A stretch of DNA of 64,000 nucleotides from CAYNVQ01 sp964400735. Lineage in GTDB: Bacteria > Acidobacteriota > Aminicenantia > Aminicenantales > Aminicenantaceae. The DNA lies in NCBI GenBank assembly GCA_964400735.1, contig CAYNVQ010000011.1, positions 60,284-124,283 on the forward strand, in the 5' to 3' direction. Under the pieces are notes generated by a model. It had not been told where the DNA came from. It ran no database searches and worked only from the letters and a program-made list of their open reading frames with translations. The translations under genes were made by a program, and so were the position numbers. Below are positions 56,395 to 64,000 of the stretch, one piece after another. Each line of letters starts with the position of its first letter. Position 1 is the first letter of the stretch.

Positions 56395-57315
56395 TTAGAA
56401 AAGCCAGGTCGCTGTGTTGTCGGGATGTAAAGTCAGCTGGGATTCTTTGCCGAATTTCAAAGTTTTTTCCTTATAGGGGTGGGAATGGCAACTCATTTTA
56501 ATCCCGGTGATTTGACCAGCACCGTTGTCGATGATATCGATGATAAATTTTATGTCCGGGCCGGTACATATTTTTTTATCATCTTTTGTAAACGATTCGT
56601 AACCAAAAACAGACAGCTCTCCGCTGAGCAATTCGAAATCTTTCTGGTTCAGGCTAAGGTTTATTTCAATGACATCTTTGAGCCATTTCGCTCGTGGCTG
56701 TTTAGGCGCTGCGATTTTTGCTGCATATCTTGTCAGAATATCTTTTCTTGTGATTCCGGCAGAAGAAGGAGCAAGGCCAGGATGCCATTTTTTCAAAAAG
56801 TCCTCATGATACTCCATCACAAAGGTCATGATATCGGGTGCCGTTTCCTCATAGAAAACGCCTGTCGTAGAGAACCATGGAATTTGAGCTCCTTCGAATT
56901 CACGGGTCCTGAGAGCATAATAGGCATTTTTGTAATCCTTCAGTTTTTTCTGGATGATTTTTAGTTCATCCTTTTTTTCCACACCGAAGGCCATGCCCGA
57001 TGTCAATCCCTGGGGTATGAAACCCTGAGATTTTGACGCGTCGAAAAATTCAAAATAAGTGTTATCACCGTAAATGTAGGCTCCGGAATAGGATTCTTTG
57101 TTGTTGACAATTGTGGTCCTCTCTTCGAAGTGGGCGAATTCATCTTTGATAAAATCTGATTCCACGACATCTCTGTAGGCGGATGAATCCAGAATAAGAA
57201 AAAAATGATTCAGGTAAACCTGAGGAAAAGCTTCCTCTTCGGGGCTGGCTATTCTCCAAGATAAAATTATCCCACAGAGAATAATAACCAACAGAACAAG
57301 GCCTGTTTTTTGCAT
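56395..57315 (-). CDS. DUF5829-family protein
   Basis: A 306-residue exported or membrane-anchored protein with a leader helix (LVLLVIILCGIILSW). The family signature is clear: VYLNHFFLILDSSAYRDVVE, DFIKDEFAHFEERTTIVNN and the YGDNTYFEFFDAS segment. DUF5829 has no assigned activity; its start resembles glyoxalase/VOC-like domains (an N-terminal H and a central FEFF). It is a single gene, and the ATG has a good AGGAG upstream. Confidence 0.8.
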   Translation of the reverse strand: MQKTGLVLLVIILCGIILSWRIASPEEEAFPQVYLNHFFLILDSSAYRDVVESDFIKDEFAHFEERTTIVNNKESYSGAYIYGDNTYFEFFDASKSQGFIPQGLTSGMAFGVEKKDELKIIQKKLKDYKNAYYALRTREFEGAQIPWFSTTGVFYEETAPDIMTFVMEYHEDFLKKWHPGLAPSSAGITRKDILTRYAAKIAAPKQPRAKWLKDVIEINLSLNQKDFELLSGELSVFGYESFTKDDKKICTGPDIKFIIDIIDNGAGQITGIKMSCHSHPYKEKTLKFGKESQLTLHPDNTATWLF

Positions 57316-57460
57316 ATTTTCTCCTTTTTCCTTTGTTGAGGGCTGACATTCCCGGAAAACAATATCATCCAGAGAGAGAAGATGTCAATTCCCGAAGATG
57401 TCAAAAATTTTTACATTTTGTGATTGGAACGTGGAAAGTGGATAAAGGGTAAGAATGGAA

Positions 57461-57510
57461 AAAAAAGGACAAATCTGCTTTTATAGAGGAGAAAAACTCT
57501 TTCCTTTTTT
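57461..57510 (-). terminator. Possible terminator after the small gene at 57.5-57.7 kb
   Basis: Arms AAAAAAGGA (57461-57469) and TCCTTTTTT (57502-57510) pair over a 32-nt loop with its own minor pairing. On the minus strand the second arm is followed by a T run. Confidence 0.4.
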
Positions 57511-57522
57511 AATCGTTGTTAT

Positions 57523-57702
57523 TCAAAATCGTTCAAGGAGGTCTTCGTATGTCTGGTAATCAGGAAGAGACTGTCTTTTTGCCAGACTAAAGGCCAATTC
57601 GTACTCCTCTATGGCTTCCCGTCGATAAGGAGAATCAGCGAGAGTAGCCGCGAAAGCGCACAGATCAAGAAGCAACAGCGTTTTCAGCTTATCGGTTTTC
57701 AT
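57523..57702 (-). CDS. Small protein of unknown function
   Basis: The ATG at 57702 has GGAGG 6 nt upstream and is preferred to an ATG 12 nt earlier. The 59-residue product (KLKTLLLLDLCAFAATLADS, then AFSLAKRQSLPDYQTYEDLL) is helical, ending with an acidic tail. The first part could be a short signal-like helix. No family is recognised. A good ribosome-binding site and a downstream terminator-like hairpin support expression. Confidence 0.45.
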   Translation of the reverse strand: MKTDKLKTLLLLDLCAFAATLADSPYRREAIEEYELAFSLAKRQSLPDYQTYEDLLERF

Positions 57703-57958
57703 CGTAGCCTCCATTGTCTATACAGCAAATTCCGTGCCAAATACTGTTATTTTCTAACTGTGAGTCATACAATTTCTAAAAAATGCCATTTTTATGACTG
57801 TTGGTAAGATTTTATGCGTGATTCACGAAACTGAAAGGCGAAGCCCCTTGTGGCGTCGATGCAGCAAAGATTCAGCCACACACTCTGATAAGAAGCGAAG
57901 GCTATGGACAGGCTTGAAAGGAATTCTCTATTTCAGCGCAAGAAAACGTCAGTCGAGC
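57703..57958. other. Intergenic region, nothing recognised
   Basis: No gene or RNA element was recognised in these 256 bp. A GC-rich piece (57837-57900) is structured-looking but does not match a riboswitch consensus I know. Confidence 0.3.
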
Positions 57959-59188
57959 TCAGCTTAGAAGGACATGAGTAGCTGCAAGCTTCTCGGGAAT
58001 CCTGAGATCCTGGGGGCAGTACGAAATGCAGGTTTGGCAGTCGGCGCATGCATTGGCTTTAACAGGAAGTTCGGCATAAAGCTTTCTGGCCTTGTTCCAG
58101 TCGTGGTCATCCAGAGCGTATCGCTCGAAACGGAAGATTTCGGCTATCGGTACCTGCTGAGGACAGTGGGGTTGACATTTCGTACACAGACGGCAGGCTG
58201 TTTTGTCGGCCCTATCTGTCATCATTTCGATGGCCCACTCGTCCTGGGGGCGAAGCTCCTTTCCTGCGCCAGAAAAAGTTTCTGCGAATTCGTCGAGGTT
58301 TCTGACCCGTATCACCGCCGCGTCGATCTTGGCGCTGGTGGTCAGCCAGCGCACCAGCGCATTGTGAAGCGAAATGCCGGAAGGCAGATTATCCATGAAA
58401 GGCCGATCCTGCTTCATGCGGCCGATGCCGCGTGCTGTCTTCATGGCTATAGTGCCGAAGCCTTTTTTGCGGGCCAGCTCCAAAAACCGGTCCATTTCCG
58501 GATCGGCCCCGTAGGAATACATGAACTGGGCGTGTTCGTACAGCCCGTCTTCCACCACAGCGGTCAGAACTTCAGCAGCGCTCTGCCCGCCCGGGATTCT
58601 GGAATTGCCGGCGTAACCGTGCTGTGAAAGGCAAAGATGCTTCACCAGCCCTTCTTTTTTCAATCTCTCAAAGGCGCGTACGAACCCCCTTTCTTTTTTA
58701 AGCTCGTCTTCGTTATGGTAGCCAAAATGAAACTGCATATCGTCGAAATACCCGAGGCCTGTCCGCTTCAAGGACTCCTTGACGAATGCATAATGTTCTT
58801 CCTCATCGATGCGGCCTGTATGATGGTCTCTTCCTACACGGTCAACTGTTACCTGGCAGTGATGAGCCTCACGGTTTTTGAGGATGGAATCCGGCGCTCC
58901 ACTTTGCATCCAGCGATTGGTTTTATGCCAGTAGTTCATGCCGCATAAAATTCCCGCTTCGGTGGGAGCCTCTGCAAGGTCCCCAGCGCCAATCAAAACG
59001 GAGACCTCCCTTCCGCTGTAGCCCAGCTTCCGGCGGGGCAGCCTTCCCACCTTGCGGGCGGCTTCTTCTATGGTAACCGCTCCCTCTATCGCCGGCTTGG
59101 CGGTTAGCTTCCCTGTCAATCCAGCGACAAACGAGGCCGATGACATTTTCAGAAATTCACGTCTTTTCATCGAATGTTTTTCGGACAT
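57959..59188 (-). CDS. Tat-exported aldo/keto reductase with 4Fe-4S ferredoxin tail
   Basis: A 409-residue protein. The leader KRREFLKMSSASFVAGLTG is a twin-arginine signal. The central TIM-barrel (about 55-330) belongs to the aldo/keto reductase superfamily (LKRTGLGYFDDMQFHFGYHN, LSQHGYAGNSRIPGGQ). The C-terminal part holds two ferredoxin-like cysteine groups: CRLCTKCQPHCP and CADCQTCISYCPQDL, ligands for one or two 4Fe-4S clusters. The typical NADPH-binding and Tyr-Lys catalytic residues are not clearly kept, so it may be a redox enzyme with another donor. It is a single gene. Confidence 0.88.
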   Translation of the reverse strand: MSEKHSMKRREFLKMSSASFVAGLTGKLTAKPAIEGAVTIEEAARKVGRLPRRKLGYSGREVSVLIGAGDLAEAPTEAGILCGMNYWHKTNRWMQSGAPDSILKNREAHHCQVTVDRVGRDHHTGRIDEEEHYAFVKESLKRTGLGYFDDMQFHFGYHNEDELKKERGFVRAFERLKKEGLVKHLCLSQHGYAGNSRIPGGQSAAEVLTAVVEDGLYEHAQFMYSYGADPEMDRFLELARKKGFGTIAMKTARGIGRMKQDRPFMDNLPSGISLHNALVRWLTTSAKIDAAVIRVRNLDEFAETFSGAGKELRPQDEWAIEMMTDRADKTACRLCTKCQPHCPQQVPIAEIFRFERYALDDHDWNKARKLYAELPVKANACADCQTCISYCPQDLRIPEKLAATHVLLS

Positions 59189-59478
59189 TCTTTCTACCCT
59201 TTCAATTATGGTTTTATAAAACCTAGTAAGTTTTTCCTCTATTGTGATCGCTTATTTCAGATTTTCCATAGAGAATTTTTATCAACTCCCCAATTTATCA
59301 TCCCCTGTTTTTATGTCAAGAAAAAAGGCCGGTCCGTAGGCGTCCATATTTCCGTAACCATTTCGTGGAAAGTCAGACAAGATGGCTGAGAAGCCATGCG
59401 AAGGCAAAAGGCATGTTTCCTTGAAGGGAAGAGTTAGCTGAAGGATATGTGAATCTTCCCGTTCCTGCTTGAAAGGCG

Positions 59479-62109
59479 TTATTCGTAGCGGAGGCTGTCG
59501 ATGGGATTGGACACGGCCGCCCGGATAGCCTGATAACTCACCGTTACCAACGCAAAGAGAAAAACCAGCGCGGCAGAGAACACGAATGTCCACATATGGA
59601 TGTACACACGATAGGCAAAATTAGCTAGCCATCTGTTCATCGCCAAATAAGCGGCGGGCAAAGCGATGATGTTGGCAAGCACAACCCACAGGATAAATTC
59701 CCGGGATATCAGAACGGTGATGCTAGGGACCGATGCTCCCAGGACCTTGCGTATGCCGATCTCTTTCACCCGGATCTCTGCGGCATAGACCGTAAGGCCG
59801 AAAAGCCCGAGGCATGCAACCAGTAGGGCGATCATCGAAAAAGTCTGGAACAGGCTGAAGCTGCGATTTTCGATATCGTAGTTCCGGTTGAAATACTCGT
59901 CCTGAAACACATAGCTGAACAAATAATCGGGAGCGACCTCATCGAATTTTTGGCGCAGGAATTCCAGGGCCTCTCCGAACCGGCCGTTCTCGACCCTGAC
60001 GAACAAATAGCCCGTCCAGGTTGGCTGGTATTCCAGGACAAGAGGTTCGATCTTGTTATGAAGGGAGGCAAAATGAAAATCTTTGATCACTCCTACGATA
60101 GGAGAAGTTCCGCCGTGGAGATCCGACCGGCATTCGATGCCAAGAGGTTGTTCTAGGTTAAGGATCTCTGCGACAGATTCGGCGATGATGTAAGCTCCTT
60201 TCTGGTCGGACGCTTTATCGAAATTCCTGCCTTTAACGATTTCCAAGCCAGCGGCTTCGATAAAATCATCGTCGACCCGCATGAACCTGAGCAGGGGGAG
60301 GGTGTTTTTATCTGTGACACTGATGGGGGTCAGACGCTCATTGCTGAAGGAACTGCCGAGAAGATTGGAGGAAAGGGCCACATGACTCACGGCCGAATGG
60401 CGCAGAATTTCCGTTTTGAGGGCATCGGTGTTAGCAAGAAAATCCTGCCTAAATTCTCCATAGAGCCGAAGGGCGACCAGCTTGTCCCTGTCGAACCCGA
60501 GGTCTTTGCTGTGGAAAAACACCAGCTGCCGGTAGATGGTGATCGTGCTGAAGATCATAAAAATGGAGATGACGAACTGGAAAATGAGCAATCCTTTGCG
60601 GAGGCGCGTGGTGGAAGATCGAGGATCCTTGATCGTCTTGAGGGTGTTCACCGGCTGGAATCCCGAAGCGAAAAAGGCCGGATAAACGCCTGCCAGAAGA
60701 CCGAGAATCCCCATCAATAAGAGCAGAAACACGATGTTCTGGGTTTGGGCGATATCACCGAAGGTCAAGGCCTTTCCGGTCATTTGATTATAAAAAGGCA
60801 AGAGGAAATAGAGAAGAATTAGGGTGAAACCTGCCGATAAAGCGGTGATCAACAGGGATTCCCCCAGATACTGTTTGATAACCTGTCCTCTCCGGGCGCC
60901 CACGACTTTGCGGATCCCGATCTCCTTCGTTCGTTTGAAAGACTGCGCTGTGGACAAATTCACAAAATTGGCGGCTGCGATCAACAAGAGCAAAAGGGCC
61001 GTGCCCGAAAAAATATACACATAAGCGATGTCCGAATTGGCCCCGATCTCCCCTTCCAGCTTGGAATGGAGATGGATTTTACGGATAGGCTGAAGAAGGA
61101 TTTCCTCTTCGCGTCCGGGAGAATCGGAATGGTAAGATTTCATGAATGCCGGGGCCTTGGCATGGAAGCTTTCGGGCGACTGATTTGGCCGAAGCAGCAC
61201 ATAGGTGAAAAAGGACTTCCAGGTGCGGTGGGTGAGCGCTTCTGGAAATCCCATGATTTTCACAAAGGAGGATATGGAGATCATGTACTCGATCTTCAGA
61301 TGGGTATTCTTGGGCATATCCGGGATGACCCCTGTCACCTGATAGGGTTGCTCGCGGCTCTCGTTCAAAAGGGTTTTTCCGATCGGGTCCTCTTCGGCGA
61401 AATATTTTTTGGCGAGGGATTCGGTCAGAACGACGGAAAAGGGCTCCTCCAGCGCAGTCCGCGGATCGCCGCCTAGAAATTCCAGGTCGAACATTTCGAA
61501 AATCGATGGATCGGCGATGAACCCTCCTCTTTCTTCGAAACGCTTGATGGCTCCTTGGGGAGGCTGATAGCTGAGAATCTCTCTCCCGAGACCACGGATA
61601 CGCGCGGTTTTTTCCACTTCAGGGAATGTCTCTTCCAGAATCGGCCCCAGGGCCGGTGCGGAAGCTCCCCAGTTTCGGAATGTCGACCCGTACTGGGAAT
61701 TTGTCTGGAGGCGGTACAGACGGTTGGCCTTGGGAAAATTGGTCTCGAAGCTGAGTTCATCCTTCACGTGAAGGAAAATCATAAAGCTGCAGGTCAGGCT
61801 CACTGCAAGTCCCACGATGTTCAAGAAGCTGAATAGCTTTTGCCTTTTGATTACCCGAAAAGCGATTTTAAGATAGTTTTTGATCATGATTCCTCTCCAA
61901 TAAATGGAATCCCATACGAAACCAGGCAGGGATCTCAAGAGTAAAAGCCAGAACCAGAAGACGGCTCTGACCTTGCCTTGGGTGGCAGCCCTGTAACGAT
62001 AGGATTCCTCGAAATCCCCGACAGCCTGTAGGTAATCTTCCTCGCTCAGGAACAGCCACAGCAGGACCTTTCCCATGCTTGGGATGTTATCTTGGCAGGA
62101 AGGCTTCAT
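59479..62109 (-). CDS. FtsX/MacB-type permease with N-terminal prefix domain
   Basis: An 876-residue paralogue of the two other permeases in the window. It has an extra N-terminal segment (about 1-75: LLWLFLSEEDYLQAVGDFEE, then a helix FWFWLLLLRSLPGF), the permease prefix domain that accompanies PadR-controlled permeases. Then come the first helix (LNIVGLAVSLTCSFMIFLHV), FVNLSTAQSFKRTKEIGIRK in the first FtsX bundle, a second bundle with EIRVKEIGIRKVLGAS and the end NPIDSLRYE. No ATPase is near. The PadR regulator lies 9 nt upstream in the same orientation, which suggests control by a small-molecule or envelope signal. Confidence 0.92.
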   Translation of the reverse strand: MKPSCQDNIPSMGKVLLWLFLSEEDYLQAVGDFEESYRYRAATQGKVRAVFWFWLLLLRSLPGFVWDSIYWRGIMIKNYLKIAFRVIKRQKLFSFLNIVGLAVSLTCSFMIFLHVKDELSFETNFPKANRLYRLQTNSQYGSTFRNWGASAPALGPILEETFPEVEKTARIRGLGREILSYQPPQGAIKRFEERGGFIADPSIFEMFDLEFLGGDPRTALEEPFSVVLTESLAKKYFAEEDPIGKTLLNESREQPYQVTGVIPDMPKNTHLKIEYMISISSFVKIMGFPEALTHRTWKSFFTYVLLRPNQSPESFHAKAPAFMKSYHSDSPGREEEILLQPIRKIHLHSKLEGEIGANSDIAYVYIFSGTALLLLLIAAANFVNLSTAQSFKRTKEIGIRKVVGARRGQVIKQYLGESLLITALSAGFTLILLYFLLPFYNQMTGKALTFGDIAQTQNIVFLLLLMGILGLLAGVYPAFFASGFQPVNTLKTIKDPRSSTTRLRKGLLIFQFVISIFMIFSTITIYRQLVFFHSKDLGFDRDKLVALRLYGEFRQDFLANTDALKTEILRHSAVSHVALSSNLLGSSFSNERLTPISVTDKNTLPLLRFMRVDDDFIEAAGLEIVKGRNFDKASDQKGAYIIAESVAEILNLEQPLGIECRSDLHGGTSPIVGVIKDFHFASLHNKIEPLVLEYQPTWTGYLFVRVENGRFGEALEFLRQKFDEVAPDYLFSYVFQDEYFNRNYDIENRSFSLFQTFSMIALLVACLGLFGLTVYAAEIRVKEIGIRKVLGASVPSITVLISREFILWVVLANIIALPAAYLAMNRWLANFAYRVYIHMWTFVFSAALVFLFALVTVSYQAIRAAVSNPIDSLRYE

Positions 62110-62118
62110 CCATGAACC

Positions 62119-62439
62119 TCAATCGAAAGCCGTTTTGATCTCATCGGTCCAGATGGCCTTGTAGATCTTTCTGATTTCTTTGAGCGCCTCCTCTCCGTCC
62201 GGCGTTAGACGGTACATGTACTTGCTTCGGCCACCTCTTTCGGCGCAAGGCTCGCTGCGGCTCTTTTTAACGTACCCTCGGTGAGCGAGTGCCTTGAGGG
62301 GCTTGTAGATCGCTCCGAAAGACCACTCGTGTCCGGTGTCTCTGGATACCTGTTCGCGGATGGTCACTCCGTAGGCGTTGCCTTTGAGCTTCCAGATAGC
62401 CAAAAGCACGATTTCTTCCGATCTCGACAGCAGAATCAT
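62119..62439 (-). CDS. PadR-family transcriptional regulator
   Basis: A 106-residue winged-helix protein: LSRSEEIVLLAIWKLKGNAY, GVTIREQVSRDTGHEWSFGA, IYKPLKALAHRGYVKKSRSE and RSKYMYRLTPDGEEALKEI, the standard PadR layout without the long C-terminal dimer helix. It is followed after 9 nt by the prefix-bearing FtsX permease, which it presumably regulates. The region upstream carries a copy of the repeat family, placing the promoter within or near a repeat. Confidence 0.92.
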   Translation of the reverse strand: MILLSRSEEIVLLAIWKLKGNAYGVTIREQVSRDTGHEWSFGAIYKPLKALAHRGYVKKSRSEPCAERGGRSKYMYRLTPDGEEALKEIRKIYKAIWTDEIKTAFD

Positions 62440-62465
62440 CTGTTATCCTCCTCTAAATACAGTCG

Positions 62466-62600
62466 GCAAACTGAGGAGGAAGCCATCCGGAGGCGAGCGG
62501 GCAGGGTTCCTCGAAGAGGAGAGCGAGCCGAGGAATAAGTGGATTTTCCTCGCTGTGGAAAATCCACGGGCTGACGAATCAGTCTGTCGACTGTTTCTTC
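62466..62600. repeat. Repeat-family copy B (partial)
   Basis: The stretch GAGGAAGCCATCCGGAGG, GCGAGCGGGCAGG, then GAGCGAGCCGAGGAATAAG matches the left interior of copy A (53093-53185). It is followed by CGGGCTGACGAATCAG, comparable to GCGGGCTGACGTTTCAG in A. It lacks the terminal CCAAAACCGTGAT ends, so it is truncated or rearranged. The rest of 62440-62823 has no recognised gene. Confidence 0.6.
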
Positions 62601-62823
62601 ATAAAGCGCCAAGGGATTATGCTTCTCCATTTATTTGTCTGAAAAACGGATACATATATGTATACGGACAATTTTAAAAAAGGTTTCTAAGTATTTCGGA
62701 TTAAAATGTGGAATGTGAAAATTTCCCCGATACGAATTTCTGATGAGGAAAGAATTTCTTCAGAAACGATCGTGATTCAATGAGGAGTGAATAGAGGTTT
62801 TCGGGTTAATTAAAAAACTATGC

Positions 62824-63807
62824 TCAAGCCAATCCAGAGATCCAGGCAGAGATCGACCGGGCTACGCGTTTATCCGTTTCTGTATCCAGCATGAAATTCA
62901 AGTGAGGAGGAAGTCCCGAGGGTACAACCTTGTAGAAGTGATTGAGATCGGGAAACAGGGCTATTGAGGTGTCTATGGATTTTTTTGCTGCCGTCATAAG
63001 TCTGCTGGAATTTTCAGAGAGGACAGAAGTATCGCTCCCTCCTTGGACGATCAAAACCGGCACCTTTATCCTGGCTATGGCTTCGGCCGTATCCAGGCGG
63101 TCATAGTCGCGCAGGTAGCTGAGGGCGTGAGGGGGCATATTCTGGATGGCGAAGGGTGGAAAATGTTTCCTGATTTCTTCTGGAACAGCGCGTCCTTCCC
63201 GGATGTAGCGGAATGACTCCTTGTAGGTTTCGAAGGGAATTTCTGTGCCCATCATGTCCAGAATGCCCTTTTTTACGTTGGGAGCAGACTGCTCGATCAT
63301 GATGTCAAAAAATCGCTGGCCTGGACCGGACAGGCTGATGAAGGCGTCTACAGGGATGTCTGGCCGGTCCGTCAAGGCAAGGAGAGCCACGGCCGATCCC
63401 TCGCTGTGGCCGGCCAGAGCAAGCCGGCTTGGTTCCGGGACAGCACCCTTAAGGGTTCGGCAGGCCTGTGCGACTTCATCGACGCGGCCAGCGAAAGAAG
63501 CCGAAGAGGCGGCCCGGCTGGGGTCGACTATCGTTTTACCCGCCCTGGCATACCGGAGAACCGCCATCCCTTCTTCAGCGAGTTGCCGGGCTAAGTCAGA
63601 ATACATGTGAGGCCGCGCCTCGAAGGGATTACCGTCTTCCTTTCTGTAGTTTCCATCCAGGTCGTTAAAGAATGACCCCGGTACGATAACCACCCCCCAT
63701 TTTGGGACGGCCTTTTCCGCAGGGAGGGTCAGGATGGCGGGCAGTCGGATTCCGTTGAATTCCAGCTCAAGCCTTTTCTCACTTATTTTTTTCATAGTGT
63801 CCATCAT
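62824..63807 (-). CDS. Alpha/beta hydrolase (dienelactone-hydrolase-like esterase)
   Basis: A 327-residue cytoplasmic-type hydrolase without a signal peptide. The nucleophile elbow is ALAGHSEGSAVALLA (Ser about 140), an early strand WGVVIVPGSFFNDLDGNYRK forms the oxyanion region, and VLIVQGGSDTSVLSEN and FPDLNHFYKV carry the acid and His. It resembles the esterase/peptidase group with a helical cap (EEIRKHFPPFAIQNMP). Substrate unknown. It starts close to the last repeat copy. Confidence 0.85.
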   Translation of the reverse strand: MMDTMKKISEKRLELEFNGIRLPAILTLPAEKAVPKWGVVIVPGSFFNDLDGNYRKEDGNPFEARPHMYSDLARQLAEEGMAVLRYARAGKTIVDPSRAASSASFAGRVDEVAQACRTLKGAVPEPSRLALAGHSEGSAVALLALTDRPDIPVDAFISLSGPGQRFFDIMIEQSAPNVKKGILDMMGTEIPFETYKESFRYIREGRAVPEEIRKHFPPFAIQNMPPHALSYLRDYDRLDTAEAIARIKVPVLIVQGGSDTSVLSENSSRLMTAAKKSIDTSIALFPDLNHFYKVVPSGLPPHLNFMLDTETDKRVARSISAWISGLA

Positions 63808-63903
63808 AAATCACTTCTGGAACAGACGTCAAATGTGAAGGCACAACAACAACCCCGGGAAGCGACGGGCGCGGTGATATTTCCGGGAACCCGTACTCGG
63901 GTA

Positions 63904-64000
63904 GGAACCATCTCCAAAACCGTGATAAAGCAACTGTCAGGGAAACTGAAACGTCAGCCCGCTGGTTTTCCCCATCGATCCCTTGGAGGGGGAACTGACT
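63904..64000. repeat. Repeat-family copy C (runs off the window)
   Basis: Starts GGAACCATCTCCAAAACCG and continues TGATAAAGCAACTGTCAGG; the reverse complement matches 53270-53359 of copy A at high identity, including GCGGGCTGACGTTTCAG. It is in the opposite orientation to copy A, and the window ends inside it. Confidence 0.7.

Noticed and set aside
57837..57910. Possible riboswitch-like structured stretch (GEMM-type considered)
   Set aside because: The conserved core of the c-di-GMP riboswitch is absent, and the neighbouring gene reads in the opposite direction.
1..64000. CRISPR array, tRNA, rRNA or phage genes
   Set aside because: No regularly spaced direct repeats, no cloverleaf or rRNA sequence and no phage structural genes were recognised by eye.

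Overview
The window looks like a chromosomal segment of a Gram-negative heterotroph, most likely an uncultured Acidobacteriota-like lineage such as Candidatus Aminicenantes. This is an inference from gene content: three orphan FtsX/MacB-type permeases ending in SLRYE (one with a PadR regulator and an N-terminal prefix segment), secreted S9, S10 and DUF885 peptidase-type proteins, a YncE/phosphoesterase fusion, DUF5916 and six-bladed-propeller remnants, an RND-MFP-TolC efflux operon and several Tat substrates. No rRNA or tRNA gene was recognised.

Layout. 1-2.8 kb: minus-strand operon satD-like, DUF3307, DUF2207, preceded by a strong promoter covered by an array of alternating half-sites. 2.9-8.9 kb: tripartite RND efflux operon. 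9.0-10.7 kb: NSS-family sodium symporter with its 31-residue MetS-type partner and a terminator. 10.9-24.4 kb: methyltransferase, FtsX permease, NhaC antiporter, propeller-phosphoesterase, PIN toxin remnant, small secreted protein, membrane protein, thioredoxin-like protein, TrmO and S9 peptidase. 24.5-27.6 kb: accessory DNA with a propeller remnant, a 343-bp MITE-like element with 9-bp target duplication, a DUF885 lipoprotein and a 245-bp inverted-repeat element. 27.6-30 kb: second FtsX permease.

30.3-49 kb is entirely on the plus strand and visibly more AT-rich than its flanks. It holds a lipoprotein of the sulfatase/phosphatase superfamily with Thr at the nucleophile position; a large multi-spanning protein ending in an ILEI/FAM3-like domain; and a tightly overlapped five-gene operon coding for a [2Fe-2S] subunit, a Tat-exported molybdenum hydroxylase, a six-heme lipoprotein cytochrome, an outer-membrane beta-barrel and an 18-heme cytochrome. 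Downstream are an APH-type kinase, an MttB-family methyltransferase without amber codon, a DUF5916 remnant, a zinc-ribbon Ser/Thr kinase with TPRs and an NTF2-like protein. The five-gene operon is the best candidate for an undescribed system: periplasmic oxidation by a Mo hydroxylase wired to a porin-cytochrome conduit for electron export.

49-64 kb returns to the minus strand: S10-type carboxypeptidase-like protein, fused trehalose-phosphate synthase/phosphatase, a usp-unknown-rpoD operon, a DUF5829 protein, a Tat-exported aldo/keto reductase with ferredoxin tail, a PadR plus FtsX permease pair, and an alpha/beta hydrolase. Three copies or pieces of one repeat family lie at 53.1, 62.5 and 63.9-64.0 kb (cut by the window end).
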